Program-made: the position numbers and the translations under genes
Source: Natronomonas marina
GTDB lineage: Archaea > Halobacteriota > Halobacteria > Halobacteriales > Haloarculaceae
NCBI RefSeq assembly: GCF_024298905.1
Contig: NZ_CP101154.1
Location: forward strand, 1,240,001 to 1,304,000
Direction: 5' to 3'
DNA length: 64,000 nt
Part shown: positions 1-7,507 of the stretch, in pieces
Layout of the letters: each line of letters starts with the position of its first letter
Numbering within the stretch: the first letter of the stretch is position 1
The notes under the pieces: generated by a model
What the model saw: only the letters and a program-made list of their open reading frames with translations
Database searches by the model: none
Told to the model about the DNA's origin: nothing

Positions 1-2
1 AC

Positions 3-596
3 ATGAAGGTCTCCACTGGAGGGTACATCGAGAACGTCCTCGTGCGGGACAACGACAAGATTCACGAGTACTTTGAGGAAGCCGAGCGCCTTGGGTTCGA
101 CATCGTCGAGATCTCCAGTGGATTCCTCGCAATGGGTAGCGACGACATCGTCCGCCTGACCGAGGTGGCAGATGAGGAGTACGATATCGAACCGAAACCC
201 GAAATCAATGTCCAGTTCGGCGCGGGCGGTGCCTCTGATCCCGAGGAACTGGAGCGTCAAGGCCAGCAGGACCCCGAACAGGCAATCGAGGAGGGGCGAA
301 AGCACCTCGACGCAGGCGCGGACTTGCTGATGGTCGAGGCTGAAGGGATTACCGAAGAGGTCGAAGAGTGGCGCACCGACGTCGCCTACCGGATCGCCAA
401 CGAACTCGGCACGGAGAATCTGGTGTTCGAGGCGCCAGGACCGGAGATGTTCGAGTGGTACATCAAGAACTTCGGCCCCGAGGTGAACCTGTTCGTCGAC
501 AACAGCCAGATCGTCGAGCTGGAGTGTATGCGCTCGGGCCTGTGGGGCAAGGCGACGACGTGGGGGCGCACTGTCACTTGGAAAGATAAACGCTAG
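3..596 (+). CDS. Phosphosulfolactate synthase (ComA) family protein, 5' end outside window
   Basis: ComA-family TIM-barrel proteins join phosphoenolpyruvate and sulfite to give phosphosulfolactate, the first step of one route to coenzyme M or sulfolactate. The visible 197 residues match the C-terminal three quarters: EISSGFLAM near residue 37, LTEV near 52, DAGADLLMVE near 103, VFEAPGP near 141, and the end pattern LE.MRSGLWG. Known family members are about 250 residues and begin before the part matched here, so the ATG at base 3 is probably internal and the gene starts upstream of the window. The family call is fairly firm. Haloarchaea are not known for making coenzyme M, so the product may be sulfolactate or something else. 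Confidence 0.75.
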   Translation: MKVSTGGYIENVLVRDNDKIHEYFEEAERLGFDIVEISSGFLAMGSDDIVRLTEVADEEYDIEPKPEINVQFGAGGASDPEELERQGQQDPEQAIEEGRKHLDAGADLLMVEAEGITEEVEEWRTDVAYRIANELGTENLVFEAPGPEMFEWYIKNFGPEVNLFVDNSQIVELECMRSGLWGKATTWGRTVTWKDKR

Positions 597-849
597 TAAC
601 GAACACGACGTTTGACCGCACTCGTCCGGACGGAACTCGCACTGAGACTCACATACCGTCTGCAATTAGTGGTCAGCGATCAGTAATTCTTGTTCGGAGT
701 GTTTGCTGCATACACTCTCTGGGTCTTGTTTAGATGCCTGATTTCATCGGATAAAGCCCTTGATCCCGGTGGGTTCCACTTGATCGGCGGAGTCACGAGC
801 GGTCGTTTGAGTCAACTGGCTATGATGTACTGTTCAGAATAATGAACGA

Positions 850-994
850 TTAGTCATGCGGGACAGCTGTGTTTCGCATTGGGCCACCACAATCGGGACA
901 CTTGTTTCCCTGCCCCGCGTTTTTAACACCGGTTCCACACTCTCGGCACACATACACCGTTCCTTCAGGGTGATCCGGATCGGTTTCTCTCATG
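850..994 (-). pseudogene. Rubrerythrin-like small zinc-ribbon protein, frameshifted
   Basis: Read on the minus strand from ATG at 994, the frame gives M-R-E-T-D-P-D-H-P-E-G. After one extra base at 961 the next frame continues T-V-Y-V-C-R-E-C-G and later C-P-D-C-G-G to a TAA at 850. Joined, this is a complete 47-residue haloarchaeal rubrerythrin-like zinc ribbon with two CxxC knuckles. The total of 145 nt is one more than a whole number of codons, so the break is a single-base insertion in the run cgtttcc. It may be a real inactivation or a sequencing error. The family role is unknown; such small zinc ribbons are common in haloarchaea. Confidence 0.65.
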
Positions 995-1049
995 ATCTAC
1001 CAGTAGAGGCTCAAGACTGTTAAGATACAGGCTGCACCCTCACAGTACT

Positions 1050-1199
1050 TTAGCTAACGGCGAATAGTCGAGCTCCACAGTCTGGGCATTCGAGCCGGTA
1101 CTGGCCACCATCAGAAGGAACGTTCCAATCGCCTTCAATGGGGCTTTCGTGCCCACATGACGAACAGAAGAGGACTGCTTTCCGCTTAGATCTATTCAC
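1050..1199 (-). CDS. Small zinc-ribbon protein (DUF8106-like), 49 aa
   Basis: This 49-residue reading frame has a GTG start at 1199 and a TAA at 1050. It carries two CxxC-type knuckles, C-S-S-C-G-H near residue 12 and C-P-D-C-G near 38, separated by a tryptophan-containing hairpin (GDWNVP). The pattern matches small haloarchaeal zinc ribbons of the DUF8106 type, of unknown function. The start codon overlaps the stop of the upstream tfb gene by 4 nt (GTGA), so the two are almost surely co-transcribed and translationally coupled. A role in transcription is only suggested by this linkage. Confidence 0.7.
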   Translation of the reverse strand: MNRSKRKAVLFCSSCGHESPIEGDWNVPSDGGQYRLECPDCGARLFAVS

Positions 1200-2188
1200 C
1201 CACTTGACACCTCGTCTGCCGCTTCAAGAATTTCCGTGTACCGGTTCCGAATCGTGACCTTGCTCACGTTAGCGATTTCGGCCAGATCGTCCTGGATGAC
1301 GTCTTGATTTGTGAGTTTGGCAGCTGCATATAGCGCTGATGCTGCAATCCCGACTGGGTTTCGCCCACTGTGAACACCCGCTTCGACCGCGGCTTGAGTC
1401 AGTTCCCGACTTCGACGTTCCGTTTCATCGGGACACTCCAGCTGGGAAGCGAACCGGGCAATGTATGCTTCAGGATCCGTCGGGGCCATTTCGAGCTCCA
1501 GTTCATCTGCCAGATAGCGATAGGTGCGCTCGATCTCGATTTTATCGACACGACTCACGGCAGCAACTTCATCGAGTGTCCGGGGCGCATTCTCCAGACG
1601 TGACCCGGCGTAGAGGGCTGCTGTTGCCATTCCCTCGATCGACCGGCCCCGGAGCATGTCCTTTTCCAGTGCCTGCCGATACAACACACTCGTCGTTTCC
1701 CTGATCGGATCGGGACATCCAAGCGCGGAGGCCATCCGGTTGATCTCCCCCAGCGCCTGCTTTAGATTCCGTTCCCGATTGTTTTTCGTCCGAAACCGCT
1801 CGTCCCATTTCCGGAGGCGTTGCATTTTCTTTCGCTGACGGGACGAGAGCGACCGTCCATACGCGTCTTCGTCTCGCCAGTCAATAACCGTCGATAGGCC
1901 ACGATCGTGTAATTGCTGGGTTTGGGGGGCTCCGACCCGCGACTTGTCATTCTTTTCGCGCGAATCGAACGCACGCCATTCAGGTCCGCGGTCAATCTGA
2001 TCTGATTCGAGTACGCGGCCACAGTCTTGACAGTGGGTTTCGGCCTGTGCCTCGTCGTGGACGATGCGTCCACTGCACTCCGGACACGTTCTGGCCGATG
2101 GTTCATTCTGCTCCTCTTCGGCCGTCTCACCGTGTTCCTCGGGAGAGCCTTCTTCGCGAACCCTTGGCGTAGTAAATGATTCAGTCAC
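1196..2188 (-). CDS. tfb: Transcription initiation factor TFB paralogue
   Basis: TFB (archaeal TFIIB) bridges TBP at the TATA box and RNA polymerase. The protein of about 330 residues has an N-terminal zinc ribbon with C35, C38, C53 and C56, a B-reader/linker segment (GPEWRAF, then GLSTVIDW), and two cyclin-fold repeats (about residues 120 to 225 and 230 to 328); the C-terminal VSKVTIRNRYTEI is the usual second-repeat recognition helix. A GTG start at 2188 is preferred because it gives a normal N-terminus; an ATG at 2251 would add 21 atypical residues. Haloarchaea carry several TFBs, and this one sits in an accessory region with its stop overlapping a zinc-ribbon gene. Confidence 0.92.
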   Translation of the reverse strand: MTESFTTPRVREEGSPEEHGETAEEEQNEPSARTCPECSGRIVHDEAQAETHCQDCGRVLESDQIDRGPEWRAFDSREKNDKSRVGAPQTQQLHDRGLSTVIDWRDEDAYGRSLSSRQRKKMQRLRKWDERFRTKNNRERNLKQALGEINRMASALGCPDPIRETTSVLYRQALEKDMLRGRSIEGMATAALYAGSRLENAPRTLDEVAAVSRVDKIEIERTYRYLADELELEMAPTDPEAYIARFASQLECPDETERRSRELTQAAVEAGVHSGRNPVGIAASALYAAAKLTNQDVIQDDLAEIANVSKVTIRNRYTEILEAADEVSSG

Positions 2189-2478
2189 GTTCAGCTCCCC
2201 CCGATAACAGAGCGGGAGCGTCGCTGCCGGCGGGACAAGCGGATATCCCAAACCCGGTAACTCTGGAAAGTGGCAGACAAACGGGGTATACCGACTCTGA
2301 GCGGAGGTCGGCTATCAGACTGCTTCCTGGACTGACGAGCAGGGGATAATGATACCATGTACGGCTTTTGACCCCGTACGATAGTAAGTTTTTATATCGC
2401 AAAAATCGATTACCGATCTGACTACTCAGACTCGGAGATTAAGAGAATATTCATAGAGATAGCTATTAAAGATAGTTA

Positions 2479-2517
2479 TGAATCAAACTTATGGGGCCAG
2501 AGTCTCAACGTAAGTTC
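2479..2517 (+). promoter_or_regulatory. sufB promoter with motif shared with nfu
   Basis: TGAATCA (2479-2485) is followed by a TATA-like TTAT (2489-2492) that lies 29 nt before the ATG at 2518, then GGCCAGAGTC (2495-2504). The same three elements with identical spacing precede the nfu gene at 6621. The position of TTAT fits a leaderless transcript starting at or next to 2518, and this decides the sufB start against the ATG at 2491, which falls inside the box. Confidence 0.75.
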
Positions 2518-3948
2518 ATGAGTTCAGAACAAGACCATCTTCAAGACACTGATACCGAAGCTCGCTTCGAGTTCAAGAAGGAGGAGAAGTCGGCCTTCGA
2601 GGCTGAGAAAGGGCTCACCGAGGAGACTATCCGCCTGATCTCGGAAGACAAAGACGAGCCCGAGTGGATGCTCCAGCGCCGGCTGCGAGCGCTGAAGCAG
2701 TTCCAGGAGATGCCGATGCCGACCGACTGGCCTGGTCAGCCGGACCTGAGCGAGGTCGACATCGACGAGATCGTCCCCTACATTCGCCCGGACATCGAGA
2801 CGCGCGGCGGCGCCGAGAACTGGGAAGACCTTCCCGAGGAGATTCAGGACACCTTCGACAAACTCGGCATCCCCGAGGCCGAGAAGAACGCCCTCTCGGG
2901 CGTCGGCGCCCAGTACGAGTCCGAAATCGTCTACCAGAACATGCAAGAGCGCTGGGAGGACAAGGGCGTCATCTTCTGTGACATGGACAAGGCCGTCCAG
3001 GAGCATGAAGACATCGTCAAGGAGTACTTCATGACCAAGGCCGTGCCACCGAGCGACAACAAGTTCGCGGCGCTACACGGCGCGATCTGGTCGGGCGGCT
3101 CGTTCGTCTACGTCCCCGAGGACACGAACGTCGACATGCCCGTGCAGGCGTACTTCCGGATGAACTCTGAGGGGATGGGCCAGTTCGAACACACCCTCAT
3201 CGTCGCCGAGGAGAACTCCGAAGTTCACTACATCGAGGGCTGTTCCGCGCCGAAATACTCGGCGTTCAATCTCCACAGCGGTGGCGTCGAGGTGTTCGTC
3301 AAGGAGAACGCTCACGTCCAGTACTCGACCGTCCAGAACTGGTCGAAGAACACCTACAACCTCAACACCAAACGCGCCATCGCCGAGAAGGACGCCACAA
3401 TGGAGTGGGTGTCGGGGTCGATGGGCTCGAAAGCCACGATGCTGTACCCCTCGACCATCCTCAAGGGCCCCGGCGCGACGGACAACCACATCACCATCGC
3501 CATGGCTGGCGAAGGACAGAACATCGACACCGGCGCGAAGGTGTACCACAACGCGCCGAACACGAAGTCGACCATCGAGTCCAAATCCATCGCCAAGGAC
3601 GGCGGCCGCACCAACTACCGCGGCCTCGTCCACATCGCCGACGGCGCTACTGACTCCTCGACGGCCGTCGAGTGTGACGCGCTGATGTTCGACAACGAGT
3701 CGACGTCGGACACGATGCCGTACATGGAGATCGAGGAGTCGAAAGTCGACGTCGCCCACGAGGCGACCGTCGGCAAGATCGGTGACGAGGACGTCTTCTA
3801 CCTCGAATCACGTGGGCTGGACGACGACGACGCAAAGCAGATGATCGTCTCGGGGTTCATCGAGCCGCTCACGGAGGAACTGCCCATCGAGTACGCGGTC
3901 GAAATGAACCGGCTCATCGAACTCGAGATGGAGGGATCGCTCGGGTAG
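2518..3948 (+). CDS. sufB: Fe-S cluster assembly scaffold protein SufB, orphan copy
   Basis: SufB is the scaffold of the SufBCD complex on which Fe-S clusters are built. The 476-residue protein has normal family length and ends in the usual beta-helix and C-terminal helical domain. Recognisable segments are the ALHGAIWSGG and VYVPE block near residues 190 to 205, EGCSAPKYSA near 240, and the late ECDALMFDNES block containing the conserved cysteine of the SufB active region. No sufC or sufD lies beside it, which is unusual because haloarchaea normally keep sufBCD together. A complete suf operon may exist elsewhere, making this an accessory copy. The start is set by the promoter spacing. Confidence 0.93.
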   Translation: MSSEQDHLQDTDTEARFEFKKEEKSAFEAEKGLTEETIRLISEDKDEPEWMLQRRLRALKQFQEMPMPTDWPGQPDLSEVDIDEIVPYIRPDIETRGGAENWEDLPEEIQDTFDKLGIPEAEKNALSGVGAQYESEIVYQNMQERWEDKGVIFCDMDKAVQEHEDIVKEYFMTKAVPPSDNKFAALHGAIWSGGSFVYVPEDTNVDMPVQAYFRMNSEGMGQFEHTLIVAEENSEVHYIEGCSAPKYSAFNLHSGGVEVFVKENAHVQYSTVQNWSKNTYNLNTKRAIAEKDATMEWVSGSMGSKATMLYPSTILKGPGATDNHITIAMAGEGQNIDTGAKVYHNAPNTKSTIESKSIAKDGGRTNYRGLVHIADGATDSSTAVECDALMFDNESTSDTMPYMEIEESKVDVAHEATVGKIGDEDVFYLESRGLDDDDAKQMIVSGFIEPLTEELPIEYAVEMNRLIELEMEGSLG

Positions 3949-3990
3949 TGACCAGGGCGGCTGAACGCTAAACTACTAGAGGATATCTCA

Positions 3991-4329
3991 ATGGCTATCG
4001 ATCCGAGTTTCGAGACCACCCACGAGGAAGTTGACCGCCACGAGGACCACCGGGTATGGACGACAGATGGCGAGGAACCAAGGGAGGATAAACAGGGCAT
4101 CCACGGAACCCATGTCGCAGTGGATTTCGACATCTGTATCGCGGATGGGGCCTGTCTGGAGGATTGCCCCGTCGACGTATTCGAGTGGACCGATACCCCT
4201 GGCCACCCCGAGTCCGAAATCAAGGCCGACCCCACCTACGAGGACCAGTGCATCGACTGTATGCTCTGTGTCGACGTCTGCCCTGTCGACGCCATCGACG
4301 TTGACCCGGGACGTGCTGGGAGGCTCTGA
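3991..4329 (+). CDS. Zinc-containing 7Fe ferredoxin, Sulfolobus type
   Basis: A 112-residue electron carrier. Cluster I ligands are C49, C55 and C59 (CIADGAC then CP), and cluster II ligands are C87, C90, C93 and C97 (CIDCMLCVDVCP). The C-x5-C-x3-C spacing fits a 3Fe-4S first cluster, as in Sulfolobus zinc ferredoxins, and the segment FEWTDTPGHPESE is closely like that family. The N-terminal extension holds several histidines (H11, H17, H20, H38, H41) that could bind zinc. Haloarchaea mostly use plant-type 2Fe-2S ferredoxins, so this is atypical. A purine-rich ribosome site (agagga) lies just upstream. The broken oxidoreductase beta gene downstream suggests it once served 2-oxoacid oxidation. 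Confidence 0.85.
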   Translation: MAIDPSFETTHEEVDRHEDHRVWTTDGEEPREDKQGIHGTHVAVDFDICIADGACLEDCPVDVFEWTDTPGHPESEIKADPTYEDQCIDCMLCVDVCPVDAIDVDPGRAGRL

Positions 4330-4353
4330 CCCCCGAGAGGAGGAGCGCTGACG

Positions 4354-4740
4354 ATGATTCTGACATTACAGTGTTACCGGTGCGGGACCGACTACGAGTA
4401 CGTTGGCACCTCGCCTCATCCAGGCCAGTGCCAGGCGTGTGGCTCGCCGTGTGTTCCCCCTGCAGGGAGCCTCAGCGTCCTCAACAGCGCTCACTGGGAG
4501 AGCGCAAACGGCCTCTCGAAAGTCTGGGTGTATGCGCTCGACGAACGAGATCGCCCGTTCGAATTCGAGGTCGCCGCACAGGGCAACCGTGGAAAGTTAG
4601 TGGCACTGCGAGTCGACGGTATATCCGTTGCTCCACAAGTAGACGAGACACTCGAAACGCTTCCTCCGGCAGTGAACACCGAACTCGCTGACGCAGGAAT
4701 TGAACGAGTAGATCCCAATACACTCAAACAATCGAAGTGA
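4354..4740 (+). CDS. Zinc-ribbon protein of unknown function, 128 aa
   Basis: The protein begins with a zinc ribbon (C7, C10, C26, C29: CYRCG and CQACG). A globular segment of about 95 residues follows, with predicted beta strands (KVWVYALDE, PFEFEVAA, KLVALRV) and an acidic tail. I do not recognise the family. It starts 24 nt after the ferredoxin gene on the same strand and ends about 96 nt before the broken ferredoxin oxidoreductase gene, so it probably belongs to the same transcript. A redox-partner or assembly role would be inference from position only. Confidence 0.6.
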   Translation: MILTLQCYRCGTDYEYVGTSPHPGQCQACGSPCVPPAGSLSVLNSAHWESANGLSKVWVYALDERDRPFEFEVAAQGNRGKLVALRVDGISVAPQVDETLETLPPAVNTELADAGIERVDPNTLKQSK

Positions 4741-4836
4741 TGACAAGCATTCATTTGAGCGACTGGTGACCGGGAATGAGAAACAATACGCCGGCGAATC
4801 CGGCTGTCAAGATCGGGAGGCAGAGAGGATAACAAC

Positions 4837-5696
4837 ATGAGCTCAGACGTCAGATTCACCGACTTCAAATCCGACAAGCAGCCCACCTGGTGTCCCGGCT
4901 GCGGTGATTTCGGGACGATGAACGGGATGATGAAAGCGCTCGCAAACACCAGCAATGACCCGGACAACACGTTCGTCGTCGCCGGTATCGGGTGCTCGGG
5001 GAAGATCGGTACCTACATGCACAGCTAGGCGCTCCACGGCGTCCACGGCCGCGCGCTCCCTGTGTTGGAACGAAGCTGGCCAACCCGAACTTGGAGGTCA
5101 TGGTCGCCGGTGGTGACGGTGACGGGTACTCGATCGGTGCGGGCCACTTCATCCACGCCGTCCGCCGCAACGTCGACATGAGCTACGTCGTCATGGATAA
5201 CCGCATCTACGGGCTGACGAAAGGCCAAGCCTCGCCGACATCGCGTGAGGACTTCGAGACGTTGACGACGCCCGATGGTCCGAAACAGCCGCCGGTCAAC
5301 CCACTCGCGCTCGCGCTGGCTGCCGGCGGGACGTTCATTGCTCAGTCGTTCTCGTCGGACGCACAGCGCCACACCGAGATCGTCCAGCAGGCGGTCGAAC
5401 ACGACGGCTTCGGCTTCGTCAACGTCTACTCACCATGTGTCACGTCCAACGACGTGGATACCTACGACTACTTCAGAGACTCCATCGTCGATCTACAAGA
5501 AAGCGACCACGACCCCACCGACTACGACGATGCCAAAGATGCCATCCTCGACGCCGACAAGGAGTACCAAGTCATCATTTACCGAGACGAGAACTCCACC
5601 CCCTGGGAACAGCGCGAAGGACTCACCGAGAACATGGCCGACATTCCCGACGGCGCCCCGGACGACGCGATGGACCTCGTCGGAGAGTTCTACTGA
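4837..5696 (+). pseudogene. 2-oxoacid:ferredoxin oxidoreductase beta subunit, broken
   Basis: The beta subunit of 2-oxoacid:ferredoxin oxidoreductases binds thiamine diphosphate and an Fe-S cluster. The N-terminal part (WCPGCGDFG, then GIGCSGKIG) and the C-terminal part (GGDGDGYSIGAG with the ThDP signature, then DNRIYGLTKGQ) are both well preserved. There are two lesions: a TAG at 5026-5028 where a tyrosine codon (TAC/TAT) is expected after MHS, and a frame change between about 5061 and 5067 where the C-terminal half resumes with G-T-K-L-A-N-P. Together they prevent a full-length product. The alpha subunit gene, normally adjacent, is absent on either side. Total length fits an intact ancestor of about 287 codons. 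Confidence 0.88.
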
Positions 5697-5868
5697 GCGA
5701 TCACAGATACTGACATGTCGGTTCACCGTTCGCCCGCTGTCCCAACCGGTGTCGTGTCGAACTATCGTGGATGCGAAGACGCTCTGATCAACATTGCGCC
5801 TATTCTGAATCGCGTAGACGACGACACTCCCCGATCCGGGATTGGATGCCTTTCGTATCGATAACACC

Positions 5869-6018
5869 ATGCCAGAATGCAGCACCTGCGGAGAGCACGT
5901 TTCGGATCGGTTCATACGAGTGTTTGGCGATGAGTCAGGCGTAGTGTACGCGTGTCCTGCTTGTTCAGCGAATGCTGGCATCGGAGAAGCGACACGCGAG
6001 CGGAGCGATCCGGTCTAA
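5869..6018 (+). CDS. Small zinc-ribbon protein (DUF7563-like), 49 aa
   Basis: A 49-residue reading frame from ATG at 5869 to TAA at 6018. It has CSTCG near residue 4 and CPAC near residue 31, flanking the segment HVSDRFIRVFGD. This layout matches a widespread haloarchaeal family of tiny zinc-binding proteins (DUF7563) with no known function. It stands alone between the broken oxidoreductase gene and a convergent DUF5783 gene. The family match rests on remembered motif similarity. Confidence 0.65.
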   Translation: MPECSTCGEHVSDRFIRVFGDESGVVYACPACSANAGIGEATRERSDPV

Positions 6019-6125
6019 TTCAATTCAGTAGCTCAGGGGGCGAGAGCGAAACGATATCACTACCGCTGTATTCGTGGCGACTATTTTTTGATCCACCCTC
6101 CAGATCAAGGGACCCTGCCCCGCGC

Positions 6126-6446
6126 TTACTCTTCAAATCCGAAGATCTGGCGCAATTCATCTTCGATCCGATCGACGAATTCAGTGAGAAGGGCATCAAA
6201 GGTCTCCTCGTCGCCGGGCAAGGTCTGTTTCCGCTCTTCAATATCGTCAGGTAAGGTGATACGGAATTGTCCATCGCCCTCGTAGACCGGTTCACTCTCG
6301 TTGAGCACCTGTCGGTCGATGGCGCGAAGAACCTCTGAGTCGGCCTGTCCGTGGAGTTGCTGGTACGCATTCGAGTATGCCGTCTCCAGTTCTTCGAAGT
6401 AATGGACGTATTTGTCTTCGAATTTCTCCGGGTCGAATTCGGTCAT
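6126..6446 (-). CDS. DUF5783 family protein
   Basis: A 106-residue acidic, mainly helical protein of the haloarchaeal DUF5783 family: FDPEKFEDKYVHYFEELE at the N-terminus, then NESEPVYEGDG and an LPDD segment, ending in an amphipathic helix (FVDRIEDELRQIF). Function unknown. The start is taken as the ATG at 6446, not the GTG one codon earlier. It is transcribed towards the DUF7563-like gene and away from nfu, with about 175 nt between its start and the nfu start, so the upstream space could carry divergent promoters. Confidence 0.75.
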   Translation of the reverse strand: MTEFDPEKFEDKYVHYFEELETAYSNAYQQLHGQADSEVLRAIDRQVLNESEPVYEGDGQFRITLPDDIEERKQTLPGDEETFDALLTEFVDRIEDELRQIFGFEE

Positions 6447-6581
6447 CACTGGATCGACGGTCGGAAGAATAAAAGATTCAGTGCCCGGACCTGGCAGTGA
6501 CTACACCCCTGGCCACTCGGGAGTTGGGGGACTAATTATACCGCTGATGATATCACTTTAGAACATGTCAAAAAATCATGT

Positions 6582-6620
6582 TGATTCAGAGTTATACGGC
6601 CAGAGTCGAAACAGCGGGGT
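6582..6620 (+). promoter_or_regulatory. nfu promoter with motif shared with sufB
   Basis: TGATTCA (6582-6588), a TATA-like TTAT (6592-6595) and GGCCAGAGTC (6598-6607) stand at the same distances from the ATG at 6621 as the matching elements ahead of sufB. The TTAT box lies 29 nt before the ATG, as expected for a leaderless transcript. TGAnTCA is a perfect 7-bp palindrome in the BRE/operator position just upstream of the TATA box. Confidence 0.75.
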
Positions 6621-6986
6621 ATGAGTTCCGAAGCGAAAAGTGAGGATGACCTGCGCGAGGAAATCGGTACCTTCCTACAGAAGAACTTTCCACAGATCGA
6701 AATGCACGGCGGGTCGGCAGCGATCCAGAACCTTGACCGGGAAAGCGGCGAGGTGTCCATCCAACTCGGAGGTGCGTGCAGCGGGTGCGGTATCTCTCCG
6801 ATGACGATTCAGGCCATCAAGAAACGGATGGTGAACGAGATTGCCGAAATAGAGACCGTTCACGCTAATACCGGCGGTGGTGGCGGGAGTGGCCACGGCG
6901 GCAAGAGCCCGTCATTCCCTGGAGAAACAACCGACAGCGGAGAAAGCGGCGGAGAGGACGATGGAGCCCCGACCGCACCCTTCTAG
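6621..6986 (+). CDS. NifU-like (Nfu) Fe-S cluster carrier
   Basis: Nfu-type proteins bind a 4Fe-4S cluster through a CxxC pair and pass it to target enzymes. The 121-residue protein has the Nfu fold in residues 10 to 85: EMHGGSAAIQNLD, then the ligand motif GGACSGCGISPMT with C53 and C56, then AIKKRMVNEI. A glycine/serine-rich, disordered acidic tail follows (about residues 86 to 121). It is probably co-regulated with sufB through the shared upstream elements, giving scaffold and carrier a common control although they lie 4 kb apart. Confidence in family is high; the client is unknown. Confidence 0.88.
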   Translation: MSSEAKSEDDLREEIGTFLQKNFPQIEMHGGSAAIQNLDRESGEVSIQLGGACSGCGISPMTIQAIKKRMVNEIAEIETVHANTGGGGGSGHGGKSPSFPGETTDSGESGGEDDGAPTAPF

Positions 6987-7132
6987 AGGTTCTTTTTCAG
7001 CATATCAACACCCGTCTCCAAGAAATAATCGGTGATTGAAGCCCCAGCCTATTTCAAGAGCGATCACTCCAGAAGATTCAGCGAGTGACAAGAATAAGTT
7101 GCTTCCAGTAGATTCGGAACCGTATGCATTGA

Positions 7133-7420
7133 GACGGCCAGTCTCAACTACTGAATGAAGCTGGAATCAACCGGAAAATCTACGCGGATGCGAATGCCGG
7201 AACCGATGGAGAAGGCAATAAGATTCCGAACCGATGGAAAATTACCGCTCATAACGTACGCCACGGGTTTAGTACGTACATGGTCATTGAGACTGACGCC
7301 GGACTATGGGAGGTATCACGAGCGATGGGGCATCCGTCAGTAGAAATCACACAGCGGATGTACGTTAATGACGGTCCCCGTGCGGGGATTGACCACCTCC
7401 ATGAGTATGGTCCCGAGTGA
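7133..7420 (+). pseudogene. Tyrosine integrase, C-terminal fragment
   Basis: The open frame after a TGA at 7130 encodes about 95 residues that match the end of a phage/XerC-type integrase: ITAHNVRHGFSTYMV (the H-x-x-R box), AMGHPSVEITQRMYVN (the G-H box plus catalytic tyrosine), then a short tail and TGA at 7418. The N-terminal DNA-binding domain and the first catalytic arginine are missing, so it cannot be an active recombinase. It marks a decayed integrated element. I found no tRNA or obvious att repeat beside it. Confidence 0.8.
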
Positions 7421-7507
7421 TCATCTATACTGTCCTACCCTGTACTGGAGGACATAATTAGACGGTAGTTTTAGTCTAGTTGGAGACGTTTGCCGTATCA
7501 GAATAGT

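Noticed and set aside
7131-7150. GAGAC-ggcca-GTCTC hairpin similar to the sufB/nfu GGCCAG motif
   Set aside because: It lies within the coding frame of the integrase fragment, lacks TGAnTCA and TTAT at the right spacing, and is probably chance.
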